DNA of 64,000 bases, taken from Amphibacillus sediminis NBRC 103570 (GTDB taxonomy: Bacteria; Bacillota; Bacilli; Bacillales; Amphibacillaceae). The position numbers were made by a program, and so were the translations under genes. Location of the stretch: the NCBI RefSeq assembly GCF_001552275.1, contig NZ_BCQW01000001.1, positions 302,800-366,799 on the forward strand. Reading direction: 5' to 3'. Under the pieces are notes generated by a model. The model did no database searches, was not told the DNA's origin, and saw only the letters and a program-made list of their open reading frames with translations. Below, piece after piece: positions 29,522 through 40,410 of this stretch (the stretch's first letter is position 1; each line of letters opens with the position of its first letter).

Positions 29522-31720
29522 TTACTGAACGACACGTTCAACGGTATAGATGTCTTTAATTTGCTTTAATCGCTCTACTATTTTGCGTAGATGGCTGAGA
29601 TTATGAATCAGAAGTGTTAGATGAATAACAACGATCTTGTTACGATCTGACTTACCACTGACGGCTATAATATTTGTCCCGATTTCATTAACCGTATGAA
29701 GGACATCATTTAATAACCCGCGGCGGTCATATCCTGAAATCTCCAAATCAACATGGTATTGCTTTGTGCTTGCTGATTCCGATTCCCATTCAACATGTAA
29801 AGTACGTTCTTTTATTCCTTCAATATTCATATTAGGACAATCTTTCCTGTGCACCGATACACCTCGCCCTTTAGTGATAAAGCCAACAATTTCATCACCT
29901 GGAACAGGGTTACAGCATTTTGCCAAACGAACAAGTAGGTTATCAACACCCTCAACCCTTACACCTGAGTCTTTTCGACGAGGTGAGTTAGGCTTTGTTT
30001 TATGCTGAACCTCTTCAATGGTATCCTCAAGCTCTTTCTTCTCATCGGCTTTCCGTACTTTATCCATTAGGCGAGTGGCAATTTGTGATGCCGTTATCCC
30101 TTGATAACCAACAGCAGCATACATATCATCAATACTAATAAAATTAAAACGGTCGGCAACGCGCTGTAAGTTATTTTGTGTGAATACTTGCTTAGGATCA
30201 AAGCCGGCTGCACTGATCTCTTTTTCAACTAATTCCTTACCCTTCACAACATTTTCTTCACGTTGTTGCTTCTTAAAGAATTGCTTAATCTTATTTCGAG
30301 CCTGAGAGGTTTGGGCCATCTTGGCCCAGTCACGTGATGGACCATAAGAATGATTGGATGTCATCACCTCGACGATATCTCCATTTTTCAAAGGATAATC
30401 GAGTGGTTCCATCTTTCCATTAACACGTGCACCAATCGTATGATTACCAACCTCGGTGTGAATCTTGTAGGCAAAATCAATCGGAACCGAGCCTTTAGGT
30501 AACTCAATCACATCACCTTTTGGTGTAAAGACATAAACCATATCAGCAAATAGTTCGACCTTTAAGGACTCCATAAACTCTTCTGCATCATGCGTTTCAC
30601 TCTGTGATTCGAGGATTTCTCGGAACCAAGCCAATTTCTCCTCTGAATTATCTTTATTTGGGTCTAGCTTCTTTCCTTCTTTGTAAGCCCAATGAGCTGC
30701 GATTCCGTATTCTGCAATCTCATGCATTTCCTTCGTACGAATCTGAACCTCTAAAGGGGCTCCTTTTGGACCGATAACGGTTGTATGAAGAGATTGATAA
30801 AGATTGGGCTTAGGCATAGCAATATAGTCCTTAAACCGACCCGGCATTGGCTTCCAGCAGGTATGAATAATGCCAAGCACCGCATAGCAATCTTTAATAC
30901 TATCAACAATGATTCGGACGGCAAGCAAATCGTATATTTCATTAAACTGTTTATTTTGCAAGACCATTTTCCGATAAATACTATACAAATGCTTTGGTCT
31001 GCCCGAAAATTCTGCCTTAATATTAACGTCTTCGAGTTGCTTCTGAACTTCCTTCATTACTTCTTTAATATAGTACTCTCGTTCCTCACGCTTCTGTTTC
31101 ATCAGATTAACAATTCGATAATATTGTTGAGGGTTTAAATAACGTAAAGCTGTATCCTCTAGCTCCCATTTTATCGCTGATATTCCTAAACGATGAGCTA
31201 ACGGAGCAAAAATTTCTAACGTCTCATTAGCCTTTCGACGCTGCTGCTCTGGTGGCACATGCTTGAGTGTTCGCATGTTATGCATTCGATCGGCTAACTT
31301 AATTAAGATCACACGAATATCCTTTGACATCGCAATGAACATCTTACGATGATTTTCAGCTTGTTGAGCTTCTTTCGATTTATATTTAATCTTACCAAGC
31401 TTCGTTACACCATCGACTAGCATGGCTACCTCTTCGTTAAATGCCGAAGCAATCTCTTCGATCGTCACTTCTGTATCTTCTACGACATCATGAAGAAACC
31501 CTCCTGCGACGGTTTCTGCATCCAAACCTAATTGAACTAATATACCTGCAACTTGAACAGGATGAATAATATACGGCTCACCTGATCGTCTGAATTGATT
31601 CGCATGGGCCTTTTTAGCATATTCATAGGCACGGCGGACAAGATCGGTATCCTGCTCTGAGAGATATTGGGCTGCTTGCTCAATGACATCCTGTGCCGTC
31701 AAAATATTTTCTTTTGACAT
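29522..31720 (-). CDS. relA: Bifunctional (p)ppGpp synthetase/hydrolase RelA/SpoT
   Basis: Makes and degrades (p)ppGpp for the stringent response. The 732-aa protein has an HD hydrolase domain (about 30-180, with GGFLHDVVEDTEV and LADRMHNMRTLKH). A synthetase domain with GRPKHLYSIYRKM follows (about 240-350), then a TGS domain (VYVFTPKGDVIELPKGS, about 400-460), a zinc-finger-like region (LAKCCNPVPGDEI) and a C-terminal ACT domain (about 655-732). Hydrolase and synthetase motifs both look intact. Confidence 0.97.
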   Translation of the reverse strand: MSKENILTAQDVIEQAAQYLSEQDTDLVRRAYEYAKKAHANQFRRSGEPYIIHPVQVAGILVQLGLDAETVAGGFLHDVVEDTEVTIEEIASAFNEEVAMLVDGVTKLGKIKYKSKEAQQAENHRKMFIAMSKDIRVILIKLADRMHNMRTLKHVPPEQQRRKANETLEIFAPLAHRLGISAIKWELEDTALRYLNPQQYYRIVNLMKQKREEREYYIKEVMKEVQKQLEDVNIKAEFSGRPKHLYSIYRKMVLQNKQFNEIYDLLAVRIIVDSIKDCYAVLGIIHTCWKPMPGRFKDYIAMPKPNLYQSLHTTVIGPKGAPLEVQIRTKEMHEIAEYGIAAHWAYKEGKKLDPNKDNSEEKLAWFREILESQSETHDAEEFMESLKVELFADMVYVFTPKGDVIELPKGSVPIDFAYKIHTEVGNHTIGARVNGKMEPLDYPLKNGDIVEVMTSNHSYGPSRDWAKMAQTSQARNKIKQFFKKQQREENVVKGKELVEKEISAAGFDPKQVFTQNNLQRVADRFNFISIDDMYAAVGYQGITASQIATRLMDKVRKADEKKELEDTIEEVQHKTKPNSPRRKDSGVRVEGVDNLLVRLAKCCNPVPGDEIVGFITKGRGVSVHRKDCPNMNIEGIKERTLHVEWESESASTKQYHVDLEISGYDRRGLLNDVLHTVNEIGTNIIAVSGKSDRNKIVVIHLTLLIHNLSHLRKIVERLKQIKDIYTVERVVQ

Positions 31721-31869
31721 ATATGATCACCTTAATCCTTCTAATCCTAACGCGTTCCATTAAGTTTGGCTTTGGGTTGTGCTTATTATCATAACATTTA
31801 TTTTAATATTTTATAACACTTCACTAAATGATTTCAACAAAATCCGTTTTAGATAGGCTATAGAGATAA

Positions 31870-31891
31870 GGCGCACCAAAATCGGCACGCC
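31870..31891 (-). terminator. Weak hairpin after apt
   Basis: Minus strand GGCGTGCC and GGTGCGCC pair with two G.U steps around GATTTT, followed by a poor T-tract (TTATCT). It could be a leaky terminator between apt and relA. Confidence 0.4.
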
Positions 31892-31901
31892 CTGTCATCT
31901 G

Positions 31902-32414
31902 TTAATATTGCATAAGTGTTAGCAAATCATAGCTTTTTAATTTATCTCGACCGTTTAAGTAAGTCAATTCAATTAAGAAGGCACATCCTACAACAATTCC
32001 GCCAAGCTCCTCTACCAGTTTAATCGTTGCTTCAATTGTTCCACCAGTAGCTAACAGATCATCGGTGATAAGCACACGCTGTCCAGGCTTAATTGCATCT
32101 TTGTGAATGGTCAAGACATCCTTACCATACTCTAAGCCATAATCAACTTTAATCACTTCTCTTGGAAGTTTTCCTTCTTTGCGGACGGGAGCAAAACCAA
32201 TTTCTAAAGCATATGAAACTGGACATCCTACAATAAAACCTCGCGCTTCCGGACCTACCACAATATCTACTTCTTTTTCTTTAGCATAATTAACGATGTC
32301 ATTAACTGCTGATTTGTATGCTTTCCCATTGTCCATTAATGTTGTTATGTCTTTAAATTGTACTCCCTCTTTTGGCCAATCCTTAACAACTGTAATATAC
32401 TGCTTATAATCCAT
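31902..32414 (-). CDS. apt: Adenine phosphoribosyltransferase
   Basis: Converts adenine and PRPP to AMP in purine salvage. The 170-aa protein has the PRPP-binding loop [16 protein letters not shown] near residues 114-129 and an early [15 protein letters not shown] flexible-loop segment. Its ATG lies within the 3' end of recJ (11-base overlap), so translation is probably coupled. The recJ-apt-relA order is standard for Bacilli. Confidence 0.97.
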   Translation of the reverse strand: MDYKQYITVVKDWPKEGVQFKDITTLMDNGKAYKSAVNDIVNYAKEKEVDIVVGPEARGFIVGCPVSYALEIGFAPVRKEGKLPREVIKVDYGLEYGKDVLTIHKDAIKPGQRVLITDDLLATGGTIEATIKLVEELGGIVVGCAFLIELTYLNGRDKLKSYDLLTLMQY

Positions 32415-34734
32415 AAATCATTTCCTCCTCTGTAGGATTTTTTAACCCTACTTGGCTTTCAAGCCATGTTTTAAGTTCTAAGTAATTTGAATAATATAAT
32501 ACCTGCTCAACCTCTTGTTGCTGTAGAGCTTTTTGATATGACAATGATTCCGTTAAGTCTCGTTTAATCACTTGTTGGTTTGGATGTACGATCCCATCAG
32601 TAATTTTAACAAATTCAAGCTCAGAAAACACTTGAATGATCCAGTCGATTTTACTTAATTGCCAGCCTTTGAAACGTGCAATTTGAGTCCGGTCTGATTG
32701 ACGGTCATAACGACCCCGCTGAACAATAAATCCGTATAACCACTTAAAATCATCTCGTGTTGGGATTGACGTAAACAACTGATCCTGTTCAACTCTATAG
32801 CATGCATATATATTATTAGGTTGCAGATTGATCAAAACATTAGTAAGCTGATCTAGTTGATCTGGTATATCAATCAATACTAAATCATTTATTTTGTTTA
32901 AGTTCAACTTGTCTATTTCACTGATTGACAACACAGAACCATTTAAATCATTTGACTGGTTTTGAAAGCTCAAATAGATGGTATTTTTTGGTTCTAAATG
33001 ATTAAGCTCCCGTTGCCAATGCTTAGATCCACGGTAATCAAACAGCTGCCACTCTCTAATACGTAAATCTCGAACAAGCATTTGCGGTGTTCGAACGCCA
33101 TTCCATTCATTGACTTGTAGGGAACCAATGACTTCAAGGTTGGCATGAGCTGAAATTCGATGGTAGTGATGACCAAAGCCAAATCCAATCACTGCTAATT
33201 GATGATCGTCTTGCTCAATTATCATCTTCAAATGATTTTTTTGTCCACCTATTTGCCGTTTTTCAACAGCATATCCATCTAGATAAAAGAGTGGCTTAGG
33301 ATTCGACATCCCAAATGGTGCCAAACGTTCAATATCCTGAATAGTAGAAAGATCTAATTGAGTTAGATCTAACTTAACCTCAATCTCAGCATGTTCTCTA
33401 AAATCATCAGGTGATAATTGCTCTCTAGCTGTTTCATTAAGCGTTTTCCTTAAAAGATTAATCTTACTCTGTTCGATTGTCATACCAGCAGCCTGTGCAT
33501 GACCGCCAAATTGGACAAATAATTCACGGTTAGCCATCCCGGCTTCAAAAAGATCAAACGCGGGTACACTTCGAGCGGAACCTTTAGCATGACCGTCAGG
33601 CTTAATCGTTAAGCATAGAGCTGGTCGCTGAAAGGTTCGCACCAGTTTAGAAGCTACAATTCCTAGTACCCCTTCATTCCATTCTTCTTTCGCCACTACA
33701 ATAACATCTCGCTGATCCTCTGCTTGCTGATTAACCATCGCAATTGCTTCCTTAACAATCTCATTAACGATCGATTGACGTTCTTGATTAATTAAGTTAA
33801 TGGATGAAGCGATCCGTTGTGCTTCACTAGGATCATCTGTAAGCAAGAGCTCAACAGCGGGATAAGCCGTTTCTAATCGGCCAACTGCATTAATTCGTGG
33901 TCCGATAGAAAACCCAATATCTTCTTCTGTTACATTGCCCGCCAGACTTGCAACCTCTTTAAGGGCTTGAAGGCCTAGACGTTTACTCTGGCTAATTGCC
34001 TGAAGTCCGAATTTAGCAAGGATTCGATTTTCACCAGTTAAGGGGACAAGATCAGCAATGGTCCCTATTACAACTAAGTCGAGATACTGTTTAGGAAAAT
34101 AATTCAACAAGTATTGGGCAACCTTAAACGCCACACCTACACCCGCTAACTCTTTAAATGGGTAATCCTTTGAATATTTAGGATGGATAATGGCCAATGC
34201 TTCAGGTAATTGCTCTTGTAGCTCGTGGTGATCAGTAATAATCAGATCGAGCCCTATTTCCTTTGCAACCTGTGCAGCTTCAAAAGCAGCAATTCCCGTA
34301 TCAACCGTTATCACTAAATCAAAACCTTGACGTTTAGCTTCACGAAAGGCATCAGCATTCGGACCGTAGCCTTCAGTAAAGCGATTAGGTATATAATAGT
34401 CACACATAGCTCCAAGTTCATGAAGCGTTTCAACCATAATCGATGTCGCCGTTACCCCATCAGCATCATAATCCCCAAAGACTAGAATGCTTTGCCCTTG
34501 TTCAATCGCTTGGTTTACTCTTTCCTTTACAACATGCATTCCCTCTAATAAGCCAGGGTCATGTAGTTGATCTAATGTAGGATTCAAAAAACGTTCAGCC
34601 TGTTCAGCTGTGTTAACGCCTCGATGAGCTAATAACTGTTTAACTAACGGTGAGAGCTTTAAACGATCAAGCTCTTGGCTTAATGTTTGTTGATCTTTAT
34701 ATGTAAATTTCCAATCCATTTGACTTTCTAGCAT
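32404..34734 (-). CDS. recJ: Single-stranded-DNA-specific exonuclease RecJ
   Basis: 5'-3' ssDNA exonuclease in recombination repair. The 776-aa protein has the DHH phosphoesterase motifs [14 protein letters not shown] near residue 82, ITVDTGI and the ITDHHEL motif. The DHHA1 domain includes the glycine-rich [15 protein letters not shown] segment, and OB-fold and C-terminal Bacillus-type domains follow. The ATG at 34734 is preceded by AGGGGTGA and is preferred over an in-frame start six codons upstream. Confidence 0.96.
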   Translation of the reverse strand: MLESQMDWKFTYKDQQTLSQELDRLKLSPLVKQLLAHRGVNTAEQAERFLNPTLDQLHDPGLLEGMHVVKERVNQAIEQGQSILVFGDYDADGVTATSIMVETLHELGAMCDYYIPNRFTEGYGPNADAFREAKRQGFDLVITVDTGIAAFEAAQVAKEIGLDLIITDHHELQEQLPEALAIIHPKYSKDYPFKELAGVGVAFKVAQYLLNYFPKQYLDLVVIGTIADLVPLTGENRILAKFGLQAISQSKRLGLQALKEVASLAGNVTEEDIGFSIGPRINAVGRLETAYPAVELLLTDDPSEAQRIASSINLINQERQSIVNEIVKEAIAMVNQQAEDQRDVIVVAKEEWNEGVLGIVASKLVRTFQRPALCLTIKPDGHAKGSARSVPAFDLFEAGMANRELFVQFGGHAQAAGMTIEQSKINLLRKTLNETAREQLSPDDFREHAEIEVKLDLTQLDLSTIQDIERLAPFGMSNPKPLFYLDGYAVEKRQIGGQKNHLKMIIEQDDHQLAVIGFGFGHHYHRISAHANLEVIGSLQVNEWNGVRTPQMLVRDLRIREWQLFDYRGSKHWQRELNHLEPKNTIYLSFQNQSNDLNGSVLSISEIDKLNLNKINDLVLIDIPDQLDQLTNVLINLQPNNIYACYRVEQDQLFTSIPTRDDFKWLYGFIVQRGRYDRQSDRTQIARFKGWQLSKIDWIIQVFSELEFVKITDGIVHPNQQVIKRDLTESLSYQKALQQQEVEQVLYYSNYLELKTWLESQVGLKNPTEEEMIYGL

Positions 34735-34866
34735 AACTTCACCCCTGACCAATCTATTATACTAGAGACTGGCAAGGGGTTCAATCAATCTTTGCTCACT
34801 TCACTTTATTATGCTATCAAGAAATAAAATGTCCTTTGATTCTTTTAACATCTTTCACGTATAAAA

Positions 34867-35208
34867 CTATTCAACATGACCTCCATTGCTATCCTGGTCC
34901 TCAGCCAGTACAGATGTATGATTACTAGCAAGTTCAAGCTCTTTTTCCAAAGGTGGCAATTCTCTTAACTTGACATTCTCCTCTTCAAGCTGGCGAATTC
35001 TCTTTCTAACACTGATCAAATGATAGAAGCTTACTCCACCCGTAATCAGGCCTCCTAATAAGGTTGAGACAAGAATGACAATGATTAATGGGGATTCTAT
35101 TGTTGTAAATAAATAGTTAACTTCAACTGGATCAACATTAATGACTGCAAAAACGGCTACAATTAAGGCAAATATTAATGCTGAAATAATATAAGTTTGT
35201 CCTTTCAT
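34867..35208 (-). CDS. LapA-domain membrane protein (YrvD-like)
   Basis: A 113-aa protein with two predicted membrane helices (residues 4-25 and 40-65) and a short connecting loop. A cytoplasmic coiled-coil tail (SVRKRIRQLEEENVKLREL) follows. This is the lipopolysaccharide-assembly LapA/DUF1049 domain layout; in Gram-positives the role is unknown. B. subtilis yrvD sits at the same place between recJ and secDF. Confidence 0.82.
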   Translation of the reverse strand: MKGQTYIISALIFALIVAVFAVINVDPVEVNYLFTTIESPLIIVILVSTLLGGLITGGVSFYHLISVRKRIRQLEEENVKLRELPPLEKELELASNHTSVLAEDQDSNGGHVE

Positions 35209-35666
35209 CTATTCACCTCATCAAATAGAAGTTATCTCTCTTAATATACCACAATTTTCATCTCAATAAACAAACGATTATCCATTAAACTTATATGGTG
35301 ATTTTAGCCCAACATTTTTTAGTGGTAATTATCTTGTGTGGTTTCATTGTGGCTATAGGGTAAGGAGAGCATCGTCAGTAACATATCTGGCAAGACGATG
35401 GTTTTTTACCCCTTACTATTTACGGTTCCTCAAACCTGTTAAGTTCACACTGGCAAGAACAAAGTGCAGAGCGCCCGCTTAAAAACGTAGCGACTGGAGC
35501 GAATCAACTGAGATAAAAGAATCACGGTGAGCTTGCGAACCGATGATGACTTATCGTAGGGCAATTCGTGAAGTCGCCTAGTTTTTGGGGCTTCAAACTG
35601 GACGTCGCTAAACTGGTTGCCTACATGTTATCCACTTCCGAAAAATTCATCATTTTCTAGACAGAT
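35209..35666. other. Intergenic region with a complex repeat-like segment
   Basis: No coding frame. The stretch 35455-35625 (beginning AGTGCAGAGCGCCCGC and ending CTAGTTTTTGGGGC) is unusually G/C-rich for this genome and has several short self-complementary blocks. It resembles dispersed intergenic repeats I recall from related Bacillaceae, though only one copy is in this window. A separate hairpin CATCGTC / GACGATG followed by GTTTTTT on the plus strand is at 35370-35407. Confidence 0.5.
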
Positions 35667-35703
35667 AAAAAAACGGACACGTGAAAATAGACACGTGCCC
35701 GTT
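35667..35703 (-). terminator. Terminator of secDF
   Basis: Minus strand ACGGGCACGTG pairs with CACGTGTCCGT (one G.U) around an 8-base loop and is followed by seven T. It is about 80 bases past the secDF stop codon. Confidence 0.82.
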
Positions 35704-35781
35704 CCTAATTAGAAAATTCGCTAAGTCCATACCTAACTGATCAAATTAAGTTCTATTTGTTTCATGAAAGCTCACATTATT

Positions 35782-38037
35782 TTAAACTTGTGGTTGATCA
35801 TTTCTTTTTTTCTTAACAAATACAATGGGTTTTTCTTTAATTGTTCTGCCACGCCATACGAGCCAAATTTGTGTCGCCATAAACATAGACGAATACGTCC
35901 CTGCTATTAACCCAATCATTAAGGCGAATGAAAAGTTAGTAATCGCATTGGCGCCAAATAAAGATAGGGCGAGTGCTGCCACAATAATCGTTATAGATGT
36001 ATTGATACTTCGTGCCAATGTCTGCATTAAACTGTCATTTACAATTTGAGATAGTACTTCAAAGGAACGAATCCGCTTTTTGGCTCTTAAGTTCTCTCGA
36101 ATGCGGTCAAAGGTAACAATGGTATCATTAATGGAATAGCCTATAATTGTTAAAATAGCAGCAATAATCGTAATGTTAAATTCCAATTGTAGTACGCTAA
36201 AAATAGCTAAGATCAAAAATGCATCATGCAATAATGCAATAATAGCTGAGATTGCAGAGTAAAACTCAAATCGTATGGTAATATAGATAATCATACCAAT
36301 TGAGGCATAAATCACAGCCAAAATAGCATTTCGAGCCAACTCTTGCCCGACAATAGGAGATACAGTACTTATATTAGCTTCAGTTTGATATATTTCCTGA
36401 AAATGATCACGTACCTCTGCAACGGTTTCCTGACTTAATTGCTGATCAAATCTGGCTATTGCTATTTCATTATTGGCACCAGAAAAGGTCAGACTGTGCA
36501 CTTCAAGATCCAATTGATCAAACTGGTCAATCAGAACATCTTCACTAACAGCTTCACCCATATTAAGTTCTACTCTTGACCCACTAGTAAAATCAATACT
36601 TAAGTTAAGACCAAATATACTTAGTGAGATAATTCCGATCATAAAAATAGTTATTGAAAAAACAAAGAATTTTTTACGATGTTTGACAAAGTTAAGTTTT
36701 TTACCGAAAAAGGTTGTGTTAACTGTCGTCGATTTAGCAATATCTTGAATCGCCTCATGTTTCAAGCCAAACCATTGATAGCGTTTGTTTAGAAAACGAC
36801 TTTTCACCCATAGTCCCAATAAAAAACGTGCTACAAATACAGTTGTCAATAAACTTAGTAGGACACTCACAATCAATAGGGTCGCAAAACCTTTAACTGA
36901 GCTTGTTCCAAAAATAAACAAAACTGTAGCTGCAATCAGTGTCGTAATATTGGTATCAAAAATCGTGGAAACTGAGTTTTTGTTTGCTGCTTCAAAGGCT
37001 GCCACCATCGTTTTACCTTGTCGTAATTCCTCTCGCATACGTTCAAAGGTAATAATATTGGCATCAACCGCCATTCCCACACCGAGAATAAGTGCTGCTA
37101 TTCCTGGCAAAGTTAACACACCGTTCATCCAACCAAATACGAGAAGAACTAAATAAATATAGAGACTAAGCGTAATAATAGAAATCAATCCAGGAAAACG
37201 ATAGTAAATTAACATAAAAACAAAAATGAATAAAATCCCTATCCCACCTGCTAAAATGGTTTCATTTAAGGCATCTATTCCAAACTGAGCACTTACAGAA
37301 GTGGAATACTCCTCGTTTAAATTAACCGGTAAAGAACCAGCATTTAAAATATCAGCGAGCTGTTTAGCAGTTTCTACGGTAAAATTACCATTTATCATAA
37401 TATCTGTCGTATTTAGTTCACTTTCTATCATAGGTGCAGATATGAATTTCGGATGTTCCTTCACTGCCTCTTCATAGTAGGAATCACCTTCTTCATAGTC
37501 TAACCAAATGACCAATTGATTGCTGATTTCATTATCCGATAAGATCGAACGTGTGACATCACCAAGCAGATTGGCATTATGAAATTGAACGGTCACGATT
37601 GGCTGGTTGCTAAAGGGATCAAATTCCTGTCGGGCACTACCTTCAACTAAATCTGAACCATCCAAATATTCGTTGTCCTCCACATCTCGAAATGAGAGCC
37701 GTGCAGATGTTGAAAGTAACTCACGTGCTTGATCCTCATTCTCGATACCAGCTAATTGTACACGAATTCGATTCGGCTCCTCAATAGTAAAGTTCGGTTC
37801 ACTCACACCTAATACATCGACACGCTGTCTAAGTGATCGGACAGTTGCATCTAATACCTCACTATTAATTTCCTGATTCTCATTTAACGGTTCAACTTCA
37901 TATAGAATCTCAACTCCACCTTGCAAATCAAGACCTAGCTTAAGATTATCTGTTACATTAAACAATGTTGTACTGATTACCGCTATTAAAGTTGCTAAAA
38001 TAATGAAAAAGCTTATCAGACGACTTCTTTTAACCAT
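35782..38037 (-). CDS. secDF: Fused protein translocase subunit SecDF
   Basis: Proton-driven accessory of the Sec translocase; SecD and SecF are fused as in Bacillus (751 aa). An N-terminal helix (about 8-27) and the motif LGLDLQGGVEILYEV precede the large external P1 domain. Five SecD helices follow, with GVGMAVDANIITFERMREE near residue 320. The SecF half begins around residue 440 (LSIDFTSGSRVEL) and contains SINDTIVTFDRIRENLR. Twelve membrane segments in total fit the family. Confidence 0.96.
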   Translation of the reverse strand: MVKRSRLISFFIILATLIAVISTTLFNVTDNLKLGLDLQGGVEILYEVEPLNENQEINSEVLDATVRSLRQRVDVLGVSEPNFTIEEPNRIRVQLAGIENEDQARELLSTSARLSFRDVEDNEYLDGSDLVEGSARQEFDPFSNQPIVTVQFHNANLLGDVTRSILSDNEISNQLVIWLDYEEGDSYYEEAVKEHPKFISAPMIESELNTTDIMINGNFTVETAKQLADILNAGSLPVNLNEEYSTSVSAQFGIDALNETILAGGIGILFIFVFMLIYYRFPGLISIITLSLYIYLVLLVFGWMNGVLTLPGIAALILGVGMAVDANIITFERMREELRQGKTMVAAFEAANKNSVSTIFDTNITTLIAATVLFIFGTSSVKGFATLLIVSVLLSLLTTVFVARFLLGLWVKSRFLNKRYQWFGLKHEAIQDIAKSTTVNTTFFGKKLNFVKHRKKFFVFSITIFMIGIISLSIFGLNLSIDFTSGSRVELNMGEAVSEDVLIDQFDQLDLEVHSLTFSGANNEIAIARFDQQLSQETVAEVRDHFQEIYQTEANISTVSPIVGQELARNAILAVIYASIGMIIYITIRFEFYSAISAIIALLHDAFLILAIFSVLQLEFNITIIAAILTIIGYSINDTIVTFDRIRENLRAKKRIRSFEVLSQIVNDSLMQTLARSINTSITIIVAALALSLFGANAITNFSFALMIGLIAGTYSSMFMATQIWLVWRGRTIKEKPIVFVKKKRNDQPQV

Positions 38038-38060
38038 ATGTATTTTTTCCTCCTTGCCAT

Positions 38061-38109
38061 GTTCTTTAGGTTGGGATCAAATAATTTTACTCAACCTAAA
38101 TGAAAGAAC
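38061..38109 (-). promoter_or_regulatory. Stable hairpin in the secDF leader
   Basis: Minus strand GTTCTTT...AGGTTG pairs with CAACCT...AAAGAAC, interrupted by a small asymmetric bulge, around a 17-18 base loop. It ends 6 bases before the AAGGAGG ribosome site of secDF. There is no T-tract, so it is not an ordinary terminator; a role in translation or mRNA stability is inferred. Confidence 0.55.
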
Positions 38110-38148
38110 AAAGCCTATCCCATTAAGATGGAATAAACACTCATTCGT

Positions 38149-38177
38149 ATTATGCTTGTAAAGTAAAACAATGTCAA
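38149..38177 (-). promoter_or_regulatory. Predicted sigma-A promoter of secDF
   Basis: Minus strand: perfect -35 TTGACA (38172-38177), 17-base spacer, -10 CATAAT (38149-38154), about 110 bases upstream of the secDF ATG. Confidence 0.65.
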
Positions 38178-38466
38178 TTTTTTTCTACTTAATCCTTTGT
38201 AATCCACCTTGTGCTGGTAATTACTAGAGAGATATCGTTCTCACCGAAGCGACCTCTTTGGTGTGCTGAGAATAGAAGTGTGAAGAAATTTGTAGGAGCA
38301 GTAAAAGCACTTAGTTATTAATGGTCTAATTTTTTTCTCCAAATCAAAGACACTGTTTAATTTAGTAGTCCTATATTCCTCGAAATCAAATGTAGGACCG
38401 ATTAAACATAAACCAGGGCTAATTTATTTCTAGACATCGTCACTTGTTTCTCAGTGTAAAATAGAT
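38178..38466. other. Intergenic region between comN and the secDF promoter
   Basis: No gene seen. It contains a CTTGTGCTGGTAA stretch (38208-38220) followed by an interrupted ACTAG, shared with 45049-45061 in another gap; see findings. Confidence 0.35.
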
Positions 38467-38754
38467 TTAGTCAATATCCTCCATAACCGCTGCAATTGAT
38501 GCCATTAAATCGTCAGTCTGATGGGCTTGAGTCGTCATATAGCTCATAAAAGTATGACCATTTAGATGAAGAATATCTTCCACGATCTGATGGAGCATCT
38601 TTTGACGGTTTTTTCTCCATACTTTGTTTAATAAACACTCCCAGATACTCTGAGGTGTCGCTTCATCATATCCAAATAGTTGAAGCTCACGTGCCTTACT
38701 ATCAATCACTTTCTGTATTACAGGCTTCCAATCCTCGACGTGTTTTTCTTCCAT
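38467..38754 (-). CDS. comN: Post-transcriptional regulator ComN
   Basis: A 95-aa helical protein (VEDWKPVIQKVIDSKARELQ, then SIWECLLNKVWRK and MSYMTTQA) matching the ComN family. In B. subtilis it controls comE mRNA post-transcriptionally and is recruited to the division site by DivIVA. The start has a GGAGG site. It is divergent from spoVB and lies upstream of secDF, the same order as B. subtilis yrzD. Confidence 0.85.
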   Translation of the reverse strand: MEEKHVEDWKPVIQKVIDSKARELQLFGYDEATPQSIWECLLNKVWRKNRQKMLHQIVEDILHLNGHTFMSYMTTQAHQTDDLMASIAAVMEDID

Positions 38755-38865
38755 GACGCTCCTCCTATATAAGCTTTTTCCACTAGCTTGTCATGCTTGT
38801 ACATCATTGTTGCATATACATTATTGTAAATGAAATATAAAAATTTGAGAAGGTAGGATTTTTTT

Positions 38866-40410
38866 ATGCCAAAGCAATCTTTTTTAAAAGGTACAATGAT
38901 CCTTGTATTGGCAGGATTAATTACACGATTACTTGGCTTTGTCAATCGTATTGTTATGGCAAGGCTAATGGGTGAGGAAGGGATTGGCCTGTATAATATG
39001 GCCTTGCCTACTCTATTTCTAATGTATACTTTATCACAGGTTGGCTTACCTATTGCAATTTCCAAAAGGGTTGCAGAGGCATCAGCTCGTCAAGATCGAC
39101 GAGAAATTAAACGCATACTAGTTGTCTCCCTTACCATTACGGGTAGTCTAAGTATTATTTTCGTATTTCTTATGATCTTCCTTTCTCCAATTGTTGCGGG
39201 ACATCTTTTAACAGATGAACGCACATTATATCCTTTACTAGCGATTACACCCATGATTCCAATTAGTGCAGTAAGTGCAGTAATTAGGGGATACTTTCAA
39301 GGCTTGCAAAATATGAAGCCCCAAAGCTATGCTCAAATTATTGAGCAAATTGTCCGCATTTCATGTATCACCCTTTTTGTTAATTGGCTTATCCCATTTG
39401 GGATAGCCTATGCTGCCGCTGGGGCGATGCTTTCTGTTATTTTAGGGGAATTAATCTCCTTAATCTTTATGATAAACTATTTTAAATCAAGCAAGAAAAT
39501 AAAAATAAGACGGGCGTTTTTTTCTACTTTAAAAAAGAGTCGATCGACAGTAGAGTCCCTTCTCTCTATTGCTTTACCAACAACAGGAAGTAGATTAATC
39601 AACTCTGCATCCAATTTTTTAGAACCTATTTTAGTTTCCCAAAGCTTAGCCTTTGCGGGTTTAACCACATCAGTGGCGACTAGTCAATACGGTATCCTAA
39701 CTGGCTATGCTATTCCTTTATTGTTTTTTCCAACATTTATCACACACGCCCTGGCGATTGCGCTTATCCCGAATATTAGTGAAGCTGAAGCAAAGCATCA
39801 GCATCAGCTCGTTCATTATCGAATAAATCAAGCTATCAGGATTTCATTTACATCTGGAGCGATTGCAACCGTAGTCCTTGTCCTTTTTTCGGATCAAATT
39901 TTACAATATATGTACCATAATACTCAAGCTAGCTATCTTGTTTCGTTTATGGCACCATTTTTCTTATTGACTTATGTTCAATTCCCACTGAGTGCTACCC
40001 TTCAAGCACTAGACTTCGCTAAATTCGCGATGTGGAATACACTTATCGCCACAGTAGTTGAATATATTCTATTAATCGCACTAGCGACTCAGCCCTCATT
40101 AGCTATCTTTGGCGTAGCCATTGCACTTTCAGTCGGTACAGTATTAACGAGTTTCTTACATTATTTTAGTCTGAAGAAAACAATTAAGTTTAGTTTGAAA
40201 TGGATGGATATAGGGAGAATGGTGATATTAGTTTTGGTGACATGGATACTCGGTCAACAGCTTCAGAGCTTTTTTCCAAACTATCAATCTAACCCGATCT
40301 CCTTTTTGTTTTTACTAGCGCTCTTACTGATTATTTACTTGATCCTTGTCTTTACTTTTAAAATCATTACTTTTGATGAACTAAAGCCGCTAATCAGACA
40401 AAAACGCTGA
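38866..40410 (+). CDS. spoVB: Stage V sporulation protein B (MOP-family flippase)
   Basis: Polytopic membrane protein of 514 aa in the MATE/MOP flippase superfamily, needed for spore cortex synthesis. The N-terminus KGTMILVLAGLITRLLGFVN and the RLMGEEGIGLYNMA motif are typical of SpoVB/MurJ-like polysaccharide exporters. About 14 hydrophobic segments are visible. It could be a SpoVB paralog such as YtgP-like, but the comN-yrbG-yrzE neighbourhood supports spoVB. Confidence 0.9.
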   Translation: MPKQSFLKGTMILVLAGLITRLLGFVNRIVMARLMGEEGIGLYNMALPTLFLMYTLSQVGLPIAISKRVAEASARQDRREIKRILVVSLTITGSLSIIFVFLMIFLSPIVAGHLLTDERTLYPLLAITPMIPISAVSAVIRGYFQGLQNMKPQSYAQIIEQIVRISCITLFVNWLIPFGIAYAAAGAMLSVILGELISLIFMINYFKSSKKIKIRRAFFSTLKKSRSTVESLLSIALPTTGSRLINSASNFLEPILVSQSLAFAGLTTSVATSQYGILTGYAIPLLFFPTFITHALAIALIPNISEAEAKHQHQLVHYRINQAIRISFTSGAIATVVLVLFSDQILQYMYHNTQASYLVSFMAPFFLLTYVQFPLSATLQALDFAKFAMWNTLIATVVEYILLIALATQPSLAIFGVAIALSVGTVLTSFLHYFSLKKTIKFSLKWMDIGRMVILVLVTWILGQQLQSFFPNYQSNPISFLFLLALLLIIYLILVFTFKIITFDELKPLIRQKR

